41,394 bases of DNA from Metabacillus niabensis. GTDB taxonomy: Bacteria; Bacillota; Bacilli; Bacillales; Bacillaceae. A program made the position numbers and the translations under genes. The notes beneath the pieces are model-generated. The model searched no databases. It was not told where the DNA came from and saw only the letters and a list, made by a program, of their open reading frames with translations. Positions 8,222 through 15,994 of the stretch are shown here, in pieces (position 1 is the first letter of the stretch; each line of letters begins with the position of its first letter). The stretch spans positions 1 to 41,394 of the forward strand of contig NZ_CADEPK010000299.1 in assembly GCF_902829255.1 (NCBI RefSeq), read 5' to 3'.

Positions 8222-9415
8222 CTATTCTTTAAAGGCACTTCCTGAGATATTGACTCTCTTTGATACAAAGAAATATACAAATACATAAACAAATAAACTT
8301 ACAATTACAAGATTGAATAAATTAGCAGTAGAAGTATGCATGAACATTGCGAAATATAGAATAAAAAATTGTGCATACAGTATGACCAAGACAAACTTTA
8401 AGAAAGAATCTTTTATCTGAGATTTTGAAATAGGATAAAGTAATACACTTTGTTTCATTTCATGTTGTAAAGGAATTACCTGAAATCCAGTCATAAATAA
8501 AATAAGGAAATTAAAGATCCAACCACTTGCTGGCATAGCATAATTAACCAATATGCCAATTACAGTTAGTCTTAAATAAAGATAAAAGTAATTATTATAT
8601 CTTACAAACAAGTGTGAGTATAAATATACGAATGTACTACTTTGACTATATGGGATACACCTTTTCAGAATCATAGTAAGCAAACATCTTTTCCGAAAAG
8701 AACGTTTCAGATTAGGGACATCCATGAAAATATTAATAAATTTAAAGTTACTTAATAAGGCACTTTCTTCTTCAACTATTAGCCACTGCCAATTCAGATT
8801 TCTTTTTTTTTCTATAAAATAAATTAAATAGACGAAATTTATACTCATTAAAACAAGCTCAAAAATCCAGTCATTATTAAACAAAAAGTAACTCATTAAA
8901 TATATTGAAAAAAACCTATTTAGCCTATGTAACACAAATTGTACATGGTTCTTTAACCATTGTTCAATCCACTTCATTAAAATGTTATAAGCAGCAATCC
9001 CCACTATAAAAAAAAGAAAGAGAAGATTTATATTAGTTGTGTGCAAAAATAGGGATAAAAAAACAGTTATGAAACTTACCAATTTAATAGTATCAATAAC
9101 AAAACTATATATAAGTGATTTAATAAAATACGGCTTTAATCCCCATTCTAATGGCAAAAAAAAGATTATATCTGCCCTTTTAACAAAAGTACGGACTTTT
9201 GTCTGTTTTAAAATGAAGGTTATAAATAGTGATAAGATTACTTCAACAGATATTTGAGGAGGTACCCACTGAAGAAATAAATTAAAATAATAAATAAAGA
9301 TACTACTAATAATCAGAAAAAAATAAACAACATTCGCACCAATTATTGAATAGTACCTGAACATTTTTCTATAATATTCCTGAACCCTTAAACCCCATAA
9401 TGTTTTTCTATCCAT
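8222..9415 (-). CDS. EcsB-like ABC-transporter membrane protein, orphan
   Basis: About 400 residues with many hydrophobic segments. KVRTFVKRADIIFFLPLE (about residues 75-92) followed by YFIKSLIYSF resembles the conserved front of EcsB, the membrane subunit of the Ecs exporter linked to exoprotein secretion and site-2 proteolysis in Bacillus. I favour the second ATG (9415), which has GGG 8-10 bases upstream. The first ATG (9427) has its only purine run directly touching it. No ecsA ATPase gene is adjacent, which is unusual, since ecsA normally precedes ecsB. It may partner with an ATPase elsewhere or be a remnant of a larger system. The flank on the other side is transposon debris. Confidence 0.65.
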   Translation of the reverse strand: MDRKTLWGLRVQEYYRKMFRYYSIIGANVVYFFLIISSIFIYYFNLFLQWVPPQISVEVILSLFITFILKQTKVRTFVKRADIIFFLPLEWGLKPYFIKSLIYSFVIDTIKLVSFITVFLSLFLHTTNINLLFLFFIVGIAAYNILMKWIEQWLKNHVQFVLHRLNRFFSIYLMSYFLFNNDWIFELVLMSINFVYLIYFIEKKRNLNWQWLIVEEESALLSNFKFINIFMDVPNLKRSFRKRCLLTMILKRCIPYSQSSTFVYLYSHLFVRYNNYFYLYLRLTVIGILVNYAMPASGWIFNFLILFMTGFQVIPLQHEMKQSVLLYPISKSQIKDSFLKFVLVILYAQFFILYFAMFMHTSTANLFNLVIVSLFVYVFVYFFVSKRVNISGSAFKE

Positions 9416-9668
9416 TAATACACCCATACCTTTATTGAATAATATCCCAATCTTTTATTAAAGTTAACATAAATATCCATTTCCCTTTCTACATAAAGAT
9501 ACCACAAACGACCGTTTATGGTACCGAAAAATATTTTTAAAAAAAACAACCTATTTCTATTAATTTATAGAACCAAAACTCATTCCCAAAATCAAAGTAA
9601 CATTTTTAATAATCTAATACCGTTTTTGGTGCTAATATAGGGTTATAAACTACTTTTGCATGTGATGA

Positions 9669-10202
9669 ATGGTGATATTTGGTTATGCACGTGTAAGTAC
9701 GGAGGAACAAAACAACTTAGATATGCAAGTTGATGCCCTTACAAAATTGGAGTAGAAAAAATTTATAAAGAAAAATTGACCGGAGCTAGAAAAGATAGAC
9801 CCCAACTAGAAGAACTTCTTAAAGTCTTACGCAGTGGCGACAAAATTGTTGGATATAAACTTGATCGTATTTCACGTTCTACAAAACATCTAATTGAACT
9901 TAGTGAATTATTCAATGATATGGACGTAGATTTTGTCTCTATTAATGACAGTATTGATACTTCAACTGCAATGGGGAAGTTTTTCTTTCGTACAATGGCA
10001 AATATTGCAGAGTTAGAACGAGATATTATTAGCGAGAGGACAAAATCAGGGCTTCAAGCAGCAAGATTCAAAGGAAGGAAAGGTGGCAGACCATCGCAGA
10101 AAAGGGACAAAGTTGAAATGGCGATAAAAATGTATAAAAGTAATAGAAGCAACGGGAATCGGCAAAACTTCACTGTATAGATATTTAGAAAAAGTAAATT
10201 AG
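9669..10202 (+). pseudogene. Tn3-type resolvase (serine recombinase), two frameshifts
   Basis: ATG 9669 opens a frame starting MVIFGYARVSTEEQNNLDMQ, with the catalytic serine of serine recombinases. It stops at 9753 after a single-base shift. The next frame resumes at once with GVEKIYKEKLTGARKDRPQL and carries KLDRISRSTKHL, FVSINDSIDTSTAMGKFF and ELERDIISERTK. A second lesion near 10135-10145 (shift, with a probable loss of a few codons) moves the C-terminal DNA-binding helix-turn-helix, EATGIGKTSLYRYL, into another frame ending at 10202. The middle frame alone gives a 134-residue open frame. A tnpA remnant follows directly, so this was the resolvase of a Tn3-family transposon. It is almost certainly inactive. 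Confidence 0.88.
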
Positions 10203-10238
10203 ACTCATACAAAAAGTATTTATAAGGATTGGTATAAC

Positions 10239-10588
10239 TTGAGTGTGAAAGAACTGCTGACACCAGAACAGCGAAGGGAAATTTTAAACCTTAAGAATTT
10301 ATCGGAATATGAATTTACTTCTTATTACAGTCTATCGGACTATGATATTGATGTTATAATTCGTCATAGAAGAGATCATAATCTATTGGGGTTCGCATTC
10401 AATTATGCATTCTTAGAAACCCCGGCTGCACGTTAATTAATATATTAGAAATACCCGATAACCTTATTAAATATGTAGTTAATCAAATTAATGTAGATCC
10501 TTAGGTTTACTCTTCATATGCTCAACGTGATACAACAAGGCGTGAGCATTTAGAAGAAATACGTCAAGTATATGGTTATAGAAAGTAA
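10239..10588 (+). pseudogene. Tn3-family transposase (TnpA), N-terminal fragment, decayed
   Basis: TTG 10239 begins MSVKELLTPEQRREILNL, then EYEFTSYYSLSDYD and IRHRRDHNLLGFA, the N-terminal (DUF4158-type) region of Tn3 transposases. A frameshift near 10395 leads to the frame IQLCILRNPGCTLINILEIP. A stop after NVDP (10501) is followed in frame by YAQRDTTRREHLEEIRQVYG. The TAA at 10586 ends the recognisable part. A full TnpA is near 980 residues, so more than 85 percent is missing. Confidence 0.85.
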
Positions 10589-10910
10589 ATAATTCTTACT
10601 CTTTTGTTGAATTTGGTTCATTTCTATATGCTTCAATTCTATGTTTGTATCACCAATATTTTTAATGTCCATACTGTACAAATTATATAAATCTGGATTT
10701 GTAGACTTTTAAATCCAGTATTATCTGGTTTCCCGATTACAACTTTCCATTGATTTGATGATGCTCCTTTTAACTATTGCACCCTATAGAGAAAATCGTA
10801 TTAAACTGAGGGAGTTTAAGTGTATTACTTCACAATTGAATAAACCTTATATAAATATTTAGTGCAAAGTATCGATTAAAAAGATGCAAAATAACTTCAA
10901 AAGTGCCACT
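10589..10910 (-). other. Gap with a possible decayed gene on the minus strand
   Basis: No intact gene. On the minus strand around 10600-10785 two open pieces in different frames read in succession: SSNQWKVVIGKPDNTGF, then NPDLYNLYSMDIKNIGDTN. This looks like one frameshifted protein. I cannot name the family. Confidence 0.3.
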
Positions 10911-10955
10911 AAAGCATCTCATCTTGGAGATTTTTTAAAGTTGAGGTGTTTTTTT
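10911..10955 (+). terminator. Terminator-like hairpin
   Basis: AAAGCATCTC pairs with GAGGTGTTT (with G-U pairs) around an interior containing a second T run, and is followed by seven Ts. There is no intact gene upstream, so it is probably left from a lost one. Confidence 0.45.
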
Positions 10956-11041
10956 AATTGGATAAATATGTTAATCGCATAGGAGATTGTGAATAAATAA
11001 ACATAAACTTATTAGTAGAATAGGTTAAAGGGGAGTTGTAG

Positions 11042-11308
11042 ATGAAAATTATAAGAAATACTTTTCATGTTTTATTAATAGTCACTGCTGTTGTTGGATT
11101 AAATGCTTGCGGTGCCAAAGATCCAGTAAGTGAATTACAATCTAAAAAGTGGAATGTAGTTGCTACCAATGGGGAATCATATACTGCTGAGTTTGGTCCA
11201 CTTGTATATGAGCTTGAAAAAAATGGCCATGAGTATAACCTTAAAGCAACAACCGAAACTATTAAAGAGAAAACTGGAGATTTGACGTTATCACCAAGCA
11301 AGGAATAA
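11042..11308 (+). CDS. Small lipoprotein, 88 residues
   Basis: ATG 11042 follows AAAGGGGAG. The first 22 residues are a lipoprotein signal peptide (basic MKIIRN, hydrophobic FHVLLIVTAVVG) ending in the lipobox LNAC, with the lipidated cysteine at about residue 23. The mature part, SKKWNVVATNGESYTAEFG then KNGHEYNLKATTE, has a pattern I associate with small Bacillus lipoproteins that are normally longer. A segment between EFG and LEKNG may be missing. It would be anchored on the outer face of the membrane. Function unknown. Confidence 0.65.
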   Translation: MKIIRNTFHVLLIVTAVVGLNACGAKDPVSELQSKKWNVVATNGESYTAEFGPLVYELEKNGHEYNLKATTETIKEKTGDLTLSPSKE

Positions 11309-11697
11309 ATGGCTACTTACAGAGTAAACAACTGCGTTTGCTCTTTATTATGGATATATAGTGAAAAAGAAAACAGTAGTTTTTGAAAATAGTTTTGTTC
11401 AAATTACGGTTTCTATTTTATAGGTGTCATAACTTAAAAGTTTTGATACTCTTTTTGTTGAACAGTTGTCATATCTAAGTGTCGTTAATAAGACTATTTT
11501 AAGGATTTTTTCCATAATGAAATACGGATATGTAAAGGTAACCACAACTTCACAAGATTTGGATTGAAAATGAAGGGAGCGATAAAATAATCTCTTAGAA
11601 GTTTATTGGAACGAAAGCAGAAGTCCAAAATTTAGTTCTGTCTTTACATGCATTGGTGCTATCCTTTTTAAGGAGAAGTGATAAACAGCTTTATAAC
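11309..11697. other. Intergenic stretch without a recognisable gene
   Basis: About 390 bases. AAGGAGAAGTGATAA near 11670 resembles a ribosome binding site, but no frame of note follows. Confidence 0.4.
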
Positions 11698-11733
11698 AAT
11701 AAAAATCCCATTTCACTAAATGCGAAATGGGAT
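11698..11733 (-). terminator. Intrinsic terminator of the yvrJ operon
   Basis: ATCCCATTTC (11705-11714) and GAAATGGGAT (11724-11733) form a perfect 10-bp stem. On the minus strand the second arm is followed by TTTTTATTG. It sits 67 bases past the YvrJ stop. Confidence 0.8.
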
Positions 11734-11799
11734 ATGATTCAATATGCGCGCTCTCTATTTTATCTCATAAAGAGAACCCGTTCCTTACCTATATTACCT

Positions 11800-11940
11800 C
11801 TACAACCTCCCCAACTGTGAAGGTAGCATCTGGATCGAATGATTCAACGCATCAAGCTTGCTCTCAATTCGATTCAACAAATACAACGTCACCACAATTG
11901 GAAAGCCAACCTCGCCAATCACTGACAACCACTGCTCCAT
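11800..11940 (-). CDS. YvrJ-family small protein, 46 residues
   Basis: A short minus-strand gene from ATG 11940, with AGAGGTG upstream, to TAG at 11800. It begins MEQWLSVIGEVGFPIVVTLY, then LLNRIESKLDALNHSI: one membrane-spanning helix followed by a short amphipathic tail, the YvrJ family pattern. It lies downstream of DUF2922 and DUF1659 genes on the same strand, the usual partners, but is separated from them by 213 bases that hold a repeat cluster. Biochemical role unknown. Confidence 0.82.
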   Translation of the reverse strand: MEQWLSVIGEVGFPIVVTLYLLNRIESKLDALNHSIQMLPSQLGRL

Positions 11941-11973
11941 GTTTTCACCTCTTTTCATTGTTTTTGAGGGAGA

Positions 11974-12136
11974 GGGGACAGTCCCCCAACGTTAACCGTT
12001 GGGGACTGTCCCCACCACCACAAAAAGGCATGGGGGACTGTCCCCACCTCAAACAAACCTACTCATACCAAGGCTCCATCCCCACAACAGCTGAAAATTG
12101 CCGCAAAATGGGGACTGTCCCCATTAAATTGTGTCC
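11974..12136. repeat. Cluster of GGGGACTGTCCCC palindromic repeats
   Basis: GGGGACAGTCCCC or GGGGACTGTCCCC occurs at about 11974, 12001, 12033 and 12109, plus a shorter GTGTCCCCAT at 12131. The first two are joined by CAACG-TTAAC-CGTTG, giving a hairpin of about 17 pairs. ATTAAATT follows each of the last two. This resembles dispersed palindromic (REP/bcr-like) elements of Bacillales. It lies inside the operon between DUF2922 and yvrJ and could attenuate or process the transcript. Confidence 0.75.
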
Positions 12137-12153
12137 CCATTAAATTGACCGCA

Positions 12154-12372
12154 TTACATTAACGCGATATCTGTTACGTTGCGTTCAACAATTCTTGCGC
12201 CTTTTTTTGTTACGTAGTCGCCGTCTTTTGAAACGAAGACGTTTGAGGCGAGAATTTCGTCCATTGCGGTGTTTAAGGCTGCTTGGTCAACGGGTTCAGC
12301 TGGGGAGTCAATGCTGATTTTGACTGTTTTTCCAGCTGTGTTTAAAAATTGAAGTTCAAGAGTTTTTGCCAT
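12154..12372 (-). CDS. DUF2922 family protein, 72 residues
   Basis: The product starts MAKTLELQFLNTAGKTVKIS and includes the family's DPAEPVDQAALNTAMDEIL-like helix and a final ARIVERNVTDI. Here the first part reads DSPAEPVD. A GGAGGGAAC site precedes ATG 12372. It is 41 bases downstream of the DUF1659 gene in the same operon. These two small proteins are regularly found together in Bacillaceae. No function is established that I can name. Confidence 0.85.
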   Translation of the reverse strand: MAKTLELQFLNTAGKTVKISIDSPAEPVDQAALNTAMDEILASNVFVSKDGDYVTKKGARIVERNVTDIALM

Positions 12373-12413
12373 TGATGTTCCCTCCTTTCCTTATTTGAAT
12401 TTCTTCATTTCCA

Positions 12414-12632
12414 TTACGCATTGATTTGATTTGAATCATTGCGTTCCACATATAGAAGTGGTGCTGATTGTAAGCTTGCAATCGCTTGTGCAGCTTGCAG
12501 TAATTGGTCTGGAGTTGCACTTGTTTTCACATTGCTGTAGCTTTTGCGCTTTGTTTTCGCCTTTCCGTTCTCATCCACTCCCATATCGAAGACAAGGCTT
12601 AACTGAGTTTCTAATAAAGTTTCAATTGCCAT
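12414..12632 (-). CDS. DUF1659 family protein, 72 residues
   Basis: MAIETLLETQLSLVFDMG, then KAKTKRKSYSNVKTSATPDQLLQAAQAIASL, is the DUF1659 pattern: a beta strand, a basic turn, then a helix. AGGAGGTGAGAG lies just before ATG 12632. It is the first gene of the leftward operon and is preceded at 12655-12686 by the shared CGCTACT motif. Confidence 0.87.
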   Translation of the reverse strand: MAIETLLETQLSLVFDMGVDENGKAKTKRKSYSNVKTSATPDQLLQAAQAIASLQSAPLLYVERNDSNQINA

Positions 12633-12654
12633 TCTCTCTCACCTCCTTCACCTT

Positions 12655-12686
12655 CTATATATAGAGAAAGTGAACTAGGAGTAGCG
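12655..12686 (-). promoter_or_regulatory. Shared CGCTACT...CTATATATAG motif before the DUF1659 operon
   Basis: On the minus strand, CGCTACTCC (12686-12678) is followed by ACTTTCT and CTATATATAG (12664-12655), ending 22 bases before the start codon. The same arrangement, two bases longer, precedes both helix-turn-helix genes on the other strand. It does not look like a standard housekeeping promoter. Probably a special promoter or activator site. Confidence 0.5.
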
Positions 12687-12728
12687 GGAAAATAAAAAAA
12701 GATTTTAAAAAATTTCTCTTCATTTTAA

Positions 12729-12761
12729 CGCTACTGCTCCCCTCGAAACTCCCTATTTATG
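12729..12761 (+). promoter_or_regulatory. Shared CGCTACT motif before the first HTH gene
   Basis: CGCTACTGCTCC begins at 12729 and AACTCCCTATTTATG ends at 12761. The CCT of the second half is 23 bases after the first C, the same spacing as in the copy at 13285. Upstream, TTTTAA is also shared. The start codon is 36 bases downstream. Confidence 0.5.
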
Positions 12762-12797
12762 AAATGAAGACTATTTTAAAAAAAGGAGCTAGTAAAC

Positions 12798-13175
12798 ATG
12801 GAAAAACTAAATCTCAAAACAATTAACAAGCATCAATCCTTCCAAACAGTCGAGGAGTTGGATGAAACAGTTCACAGGTTTTTGTCGAGACATGAAGCAA
12901 AATTGTCCTCTGGAACAAGGGCTGTTTTGCAATGCATTGTGGAGCACTCACGAAAGGTTATCGGTGTTTCATTTGCCAGCAACGATTACATTGCTGAACA
13001 GGCAAAGGTAAGTGTGAGAACAGTTATCCGTGCGGTTAAAATACTGCAGCAAAGGGGCATCATTAAAAAGATTCCGACAGTAAGAGCAAACGGAAAGCGA
13101 GCTACAAATATTTTAGTCATCCAGCCCTTCCAATCTTCCGAAAAAAAAACACCAATCAATAAAGAAGTAGACTAG
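12798..13175 (+). CDS. Helix-turn-helix protein, 125 residues (short paralogue)
   Basis: ATG 12798 follows AAAAGGAGCT. Residues about 65-105 (NDYIAEQAKVSVRTVIRAVK, then QQRGIIKKIPT) form a MarR/replication-protein-like winged helix. The frame ends soon after NILVIQPF. The first 110 residues align with the gene at 13382 from MEKL to NILVIQPF, so the two are paralogues. This one lacks the long C-terminal part. It is probably a DNA-binding regulator in the cytoplasm. Its regulon is unknown. Confidence 0.75.
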   Translation: MEKLNLKTINKHQSFQTVEELDETVHRFLSRHEAKLSSGTRAVLQCIVEHSRKVIGVSFASNDYIAEQAKVSVRTVIRAVKILQQRGIIKKIPTVRANGKRATNILVIQPFQSSEKKTPINKEVD

Positions 13176-13212
13176 AAACAATTCCTAACAAAATAACACA
13201 TTCAAACATTTG

Positions 13213-13262
13213 AAGCTGTCTCAAAAGGGGCTAATGAATTCTTTGAGACAGCTTTATTTTTT
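13213..13262 (+). terminator. Intrinsic terminator after the first HTH gene
   Basis: AAGCTGTCTCAAA pairs perfectly with TTTGAGACAGCTT around a 16-base loop and runs into TATTTTTTT, 38 bases after the stop. Confidence 0.9.
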
Positions 13263-13284
13263 TATAAAAAAATTTTAAAAACGA

Positions 13285-13319
13285 CGCTACTCTCCGCTCC
13301 TTAACTCCCTATATATAGG
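13285..13319 (+). promoter_or_regulatory. Shared CGCTACT motif before the second HTH gene
   Basis: CGCTACTCTCCGCTCC followed by AACTCCCTATATATAGG. This is the clearest copy; its CCTATATATAGG half is itself palindromic. The start codon is 63 bases downstream. Confidence 0.5.
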
Positions 13320-13381
13320 TTGATAGAAGCTTTTCAAGTGAAGGACAAGCTACTGCAATTTCAAAAAAGGAGCTAAAGGGT

Positions 13382-14188
13382 ATGGAAAAACTTACTTATG
13401 AAACAATCCAAAACTATCAATCTTTCGAAAGCACTGAAGAAATGGACAAGGCTGTACGTGGATTTCTATATAAGCATAAAGGGGAATTATCAGAAGGGGA
13501 TCTGAAGGTGCTTCAGCAAATTTGGCGACATTCCGTTAAAGTCATTGGTGTTTCCTTTGCAAAATATGAGTATATCGCTGAGCAGGCGAATGTAAGTCGC
13601 CGAACTGCAATGCGTGCTGTGAAGAAATTTGTTGAGAAAGGACTCATGAAAAAAATTCCAACCGCGAGAATGAACGGCAAGCAAGGTGTGAATATCCTTG
13701 TCATTCAGCCCTTTGCATCTTTTGATTCTCTAAAAAATGATGTGTCACCGCATGCTGTCACTCCAGCTGACACTCCTAATAAAACAGAGAATAAGCAAGA
13801 CTCACTCTGTGAGAAAGATCTAAAACCTAATAACGTAATAGAGCAAGTAGAGCCGTCATTAGAACAGCTAGATTCAAGCTACTTACCAGAATCTGTATCA
13901 CCTAAATTTGTCGAAGCAGCAAAACCGTTCTTTCCTGCAATAGAAATTTATCGCCTTTGGCAACGAGTATTAATTGTCTATAGCAAAATGCAGCTGCAAA
14001 AGAATCTTGAGGACGTCATTGATAAGGTGATAGATGCTTTTAAACAAACGGTCTTTGCGAAAAAGCTTGGGAAAATCCGCTCAACATTTGCTGGGTATTT
14101 TTACACAATTCTCTATGCAAGCCTTGTTGTCGAAAAGCGCAAAGAAACAAAACACTTATTTTATAACTTTTTGAATGAGGGGGAATGA
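13382..14188 (+). CDS. Helix-turn-helix protein, 268 residues (long paralogue)
   Basis: ATG 13382 follows AAAAAGGAGCT. The N-terminal 110 residues match the previous gene and carry a winged helix (EYIAEQANVSRRTAMRAVKK). A linker of about 50 polar residues follows. The C-terminal part (about 165-268) is helical, with IYRLWQRVLIVYSKM and TFAGYFYTILYASLVVEKRK. Similar Bacillus proteins are annotated only as HTH or cytosolic proteins. The fold recalls replication initiators such as DnaD-like proteins, but I do not assign that role. It shares its promoter motif with the short paralogue and the DUF1659 operon. Confidence 0.75.
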   Translation: MEKLTYETIQNYQSFESTEEMDKAVRGFLYKHKGELSEGDLKVLQQIWRHSVKVIGVSFAKYEYIAEQANVSRRTAMRAVKKFVEKGLMKKIPTARMNGKQGVNILVIQPFASFDSLKNDVSPHAVTPADTPNKTENKQDSLCEKDLKPNNVIEQVEPSLEQLDSSYLPESVSPKFVEAAKPFFPAIEIYRLWQRVLIVYSKMQLQKNLEDVIDKVIDAFKQTVFAKKLGKIRSTFAGYFYTILYASLVVEKRKETKHLFYNFLNEGE

Positions 14189-14363
14189 TAAAAGTCTCCA
14201 TGCATTTTTAGCAATTGTAATGAAAGAAGATAGTGTTCAAAGTGAATAGTCAAAGCATCGGAAATGCAAAATACATAATTAAACCGGGATTCAATCGATA
14301 AGCAGTCGGAGCTTTTGAGGCAATATACGTTTGCCATACAAACGTTAAAAAGAGAAAGGCTTT

Positions 14364-14651
14364 TTACCCTTCTCCCTGTGTATCGTCGTTTTTTCGCGGA
14401 TATAAAATAAATTGCATCGTTGGATAGCTATATGCTTGTTCATATAAATCTTTTAATGTTTTACGCAGGGCATTCATCCTTTTTCTATCGGTTGCTTCAG
14501 CGAAGTAGTCTTTAAAAGGTGGCTTGTCCTCACAAATCGTAGCAATCGCGTGGTAATGCTTTTCATACCTTCGAACCTCAACCTCAATTTCATCTCCGCG
14601 CTCATTTTTAATTTGCTTAATCTCCCTTGAAAGATAATCCTGCATTTCCAT
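14364..14651 (-). CDS. Hypothetical protein, 95 residues
   Basis: I choose ATG 14651, seven bases after GGAGGG. The GTG 18 bases earlier overlaps that site. The protein is charged and probably soluble: MEMQDYLSREIKQIKNERG, EVEVRRYEKHYHAIATICED, then RMNALRKTLKDLYEQAYSYP. No family recognised. It stands alone, convergent with the long HTH gene. Confidence 0.65.
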   Translation of the reverse strand: MEMQDYLSREIKQIKNERGDEIEVEVRRYEKHYHAIATICEDKPPFKDYFAEATDRKRMNALRKTLKDLYEQAYSYPTMQFILYPRKNDDTQGEG

Positions 14652-14919
14652 TTGATTTCCCTCCTTCACTTTCTATCATTATGTAAATATTCATTTTCGA
14701 CAATTTTCTTTCTCACTTATATAGTATTGGCTAAATCTTTTGCATGTCCTTTATGAAATAGATATTTACTTTTGGAAAAATAAAAAATCTCTATCTAGTG
14801 AAAACGACCTACCTTCCTAAAATAGGTAAATAGAGTGATTGAGCTTGCATAATAATGGAAGTAACATTTACCTATACCATATTCATGGCAGTTGACATGA
14901 AAAGGGAGAGTGTGAATTT
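14652..14919. other. Control region before the LXG operon
   Basis: About 270 AT-rich bases between two divergent genes. ACCTACC...ATAGGT near 14809-14828 is a small inverted repeat. No promoter stood out with confidence. The LXG operon must start here, since the next four genes are tightly packed. Confidence 0.4.
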
Positions 14920-15627
14920 ATGCAAAATAAGTTTAAGCAACAACTAAAGGACTTAGTCCTGGAAAAGGTTAACCAGATTATTAAGACGTTAGATAAGGAA
15001 AAACAAATCGAATGCGGCCTTGTCATAAAGGACTTTTGCGAACGATTTGCCTTAGATGAACCAATCTTTCAACATTTATATGCTGCCTATAAAGAACAGA
15101 TGACATCACTTGAGCTATATAGTCAGGAAATTGATATTTACTATCATCGTGAACATAACCTTCATACGTTAACATACTTAGAAAAATCTTTTACCTTAAA
15201 TGACGAAACGTATGTTTACTTCCTTACGAGCTGTATTGAAATCGTACGGGAGGTTTTACCGTTAGGCACTGTTGTAGAGCTTGATGAGAATTACTTTAAA
15301 CCGAGTCAGGAGCATGGTGTTCCCGCGAAAGTTGTCATAACAGGTAGATTTATTGCGCCAAAGGGCTATAAGACCTACTTCCCTTACTGTGGTGTCCTCT
15401 ACCCATTCGGTGAAATGAGAAAGGATGCACAAATCCACTTCACCACACCTCTCATAAAAAATGTCATTCACCATGGCTATAAGGATGAGGCTGAGGAAGC
15501 ACTGGAAATCATCATGAAAAAAGAGTTAATTATTGATAAAAACTTAAAATCTATTGAATTCTCTGTACAAGATATGCGGAAGCTCCAAAAGGAAATCGAA
15601 TTAAAGCAAAATGCAGGTGAGCGATAA
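14920..15627 (+). CDS. DUF4176-domain protein, T7SSb/LXG-associated
   Basis: The 235-residue protein has a helical N-terminus. A beta-rich DUF4176 domain lies at about 110-170, seen as LPLGTVVELDENYF, VPAKVVITGRFI and YFPYCGVLYPFGEM. A charged helical tail follows. DUF4176 proteins are regular neighbours of LXG toxins and are thought to help target toxin to the type VIIb secretion system. GGGAGAG precedes ATG 14920. The stop overlaps the next start (TAATG), which implies coupled translation. It is the first gene of the toxin operon, so an accessory or chaperone role is likely. Confidence 0.75.
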   Translation: MQNKFKQQLKDLVLEKVNQIIKTLDKEKQIECGLVIKDFCERFALDEPIFQHLYAAYKEQMTSLELYSQEIDIYYHREHNLHTLTYLEKSFTLNDETYVYFLTSCIEIVREVLPLGTVVELDENYFKPSQEHGVPAKVVITGRFIAPKGYKTYFPYCGVLYPFGEMRKDAQIHFTTPLIKNVIHHGYKDEAEEALEIIMKKELIIDKNLKSIEFSVQDMRKLQKEIELKQNAGER

Positions 15628-15851
15628 TGGCTTTATATACCTATGATTTTTGTCACGATCTTCTATACGGTGGCTGGGATTCCGGCATCATCAATAACCT
15701 TGAGGACGCAAAGAGAGAAATTAAACAAAACTTCGAGGACATGGATCTCGAAAACGCCTCTGTCCAGGAGGAAATGCGTCAAATTATTGATGAAATGATC
15801 GCGGAACTTGACCAGTTAATTTCTACAATTAAGTCAGTCAATTTTAGATAA
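15627..15851 (+). CDS. Small helical protein of the LXG operon, 74 residues
   Basis: ATG 15627 shares a base with the preceding TAA. After MALYTYDFCHDLLYGG come two acidic amphipathic helices (LEDAKREIKQNFEDMDL, then EEMRQIIDEMIAELDQLI), giving a likely coiled hairpin. The size and position match the small partner proteins encoded before LXG toxins, although the sequence is not the YwqH type (DUF5082) that I would expect here. Probably a targeting factor that pairs with the LXG domain (inference). Confidence 0.65.
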   Translation: MALYTYDFCHDLLYGGWDSGIINNLEDAKREIKQNFEDMDLENASVQEEMRQIIDEMIAELDQLISTIKSVNFR

Positions 15852-15994
15852 ATTGAAGCTTCTATAATATAAGTATCTCATTTGTAGATCAAAACCTTAG
15901 GCAGTTATCTCCTACTTTACTTTTTACGATTCACATCTGTTTGAGGTGGAGTGGCCTACTGCCTTCCAATATTAAGGAAAGGACGTGCAAGTAT

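Noticed and set aside
9428-9668. AT-rich stretch before the resolvase as a resolution (res) site with terminal repeats
   Set aside because: I looked for three dyad subsites and for a 38-bp Tn3 end and could not see them clearly enough to claim.
11974-12136. The repeat cluster as a CRISPR array
   Set aside because: The repeats are short palindromes with irregular spacing, the spacers are unequal, and no cas genes are present.
11727-12143. A 138-codon plus-strand frame rich in proline, serine and threonine
   Set aside because: It lies opposite yvrJ and across the GGGGACTGTCCCC repeats. The minus-strand reading gives a proper start site and the known YvrJ family, so this frame is an artefact of composition.
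14327-14345. ACGTTTG-CCATA-CAAACGT palindrome as a terminator
   Set aside because: The stem is only seven pairs and no T run follows on either strand.
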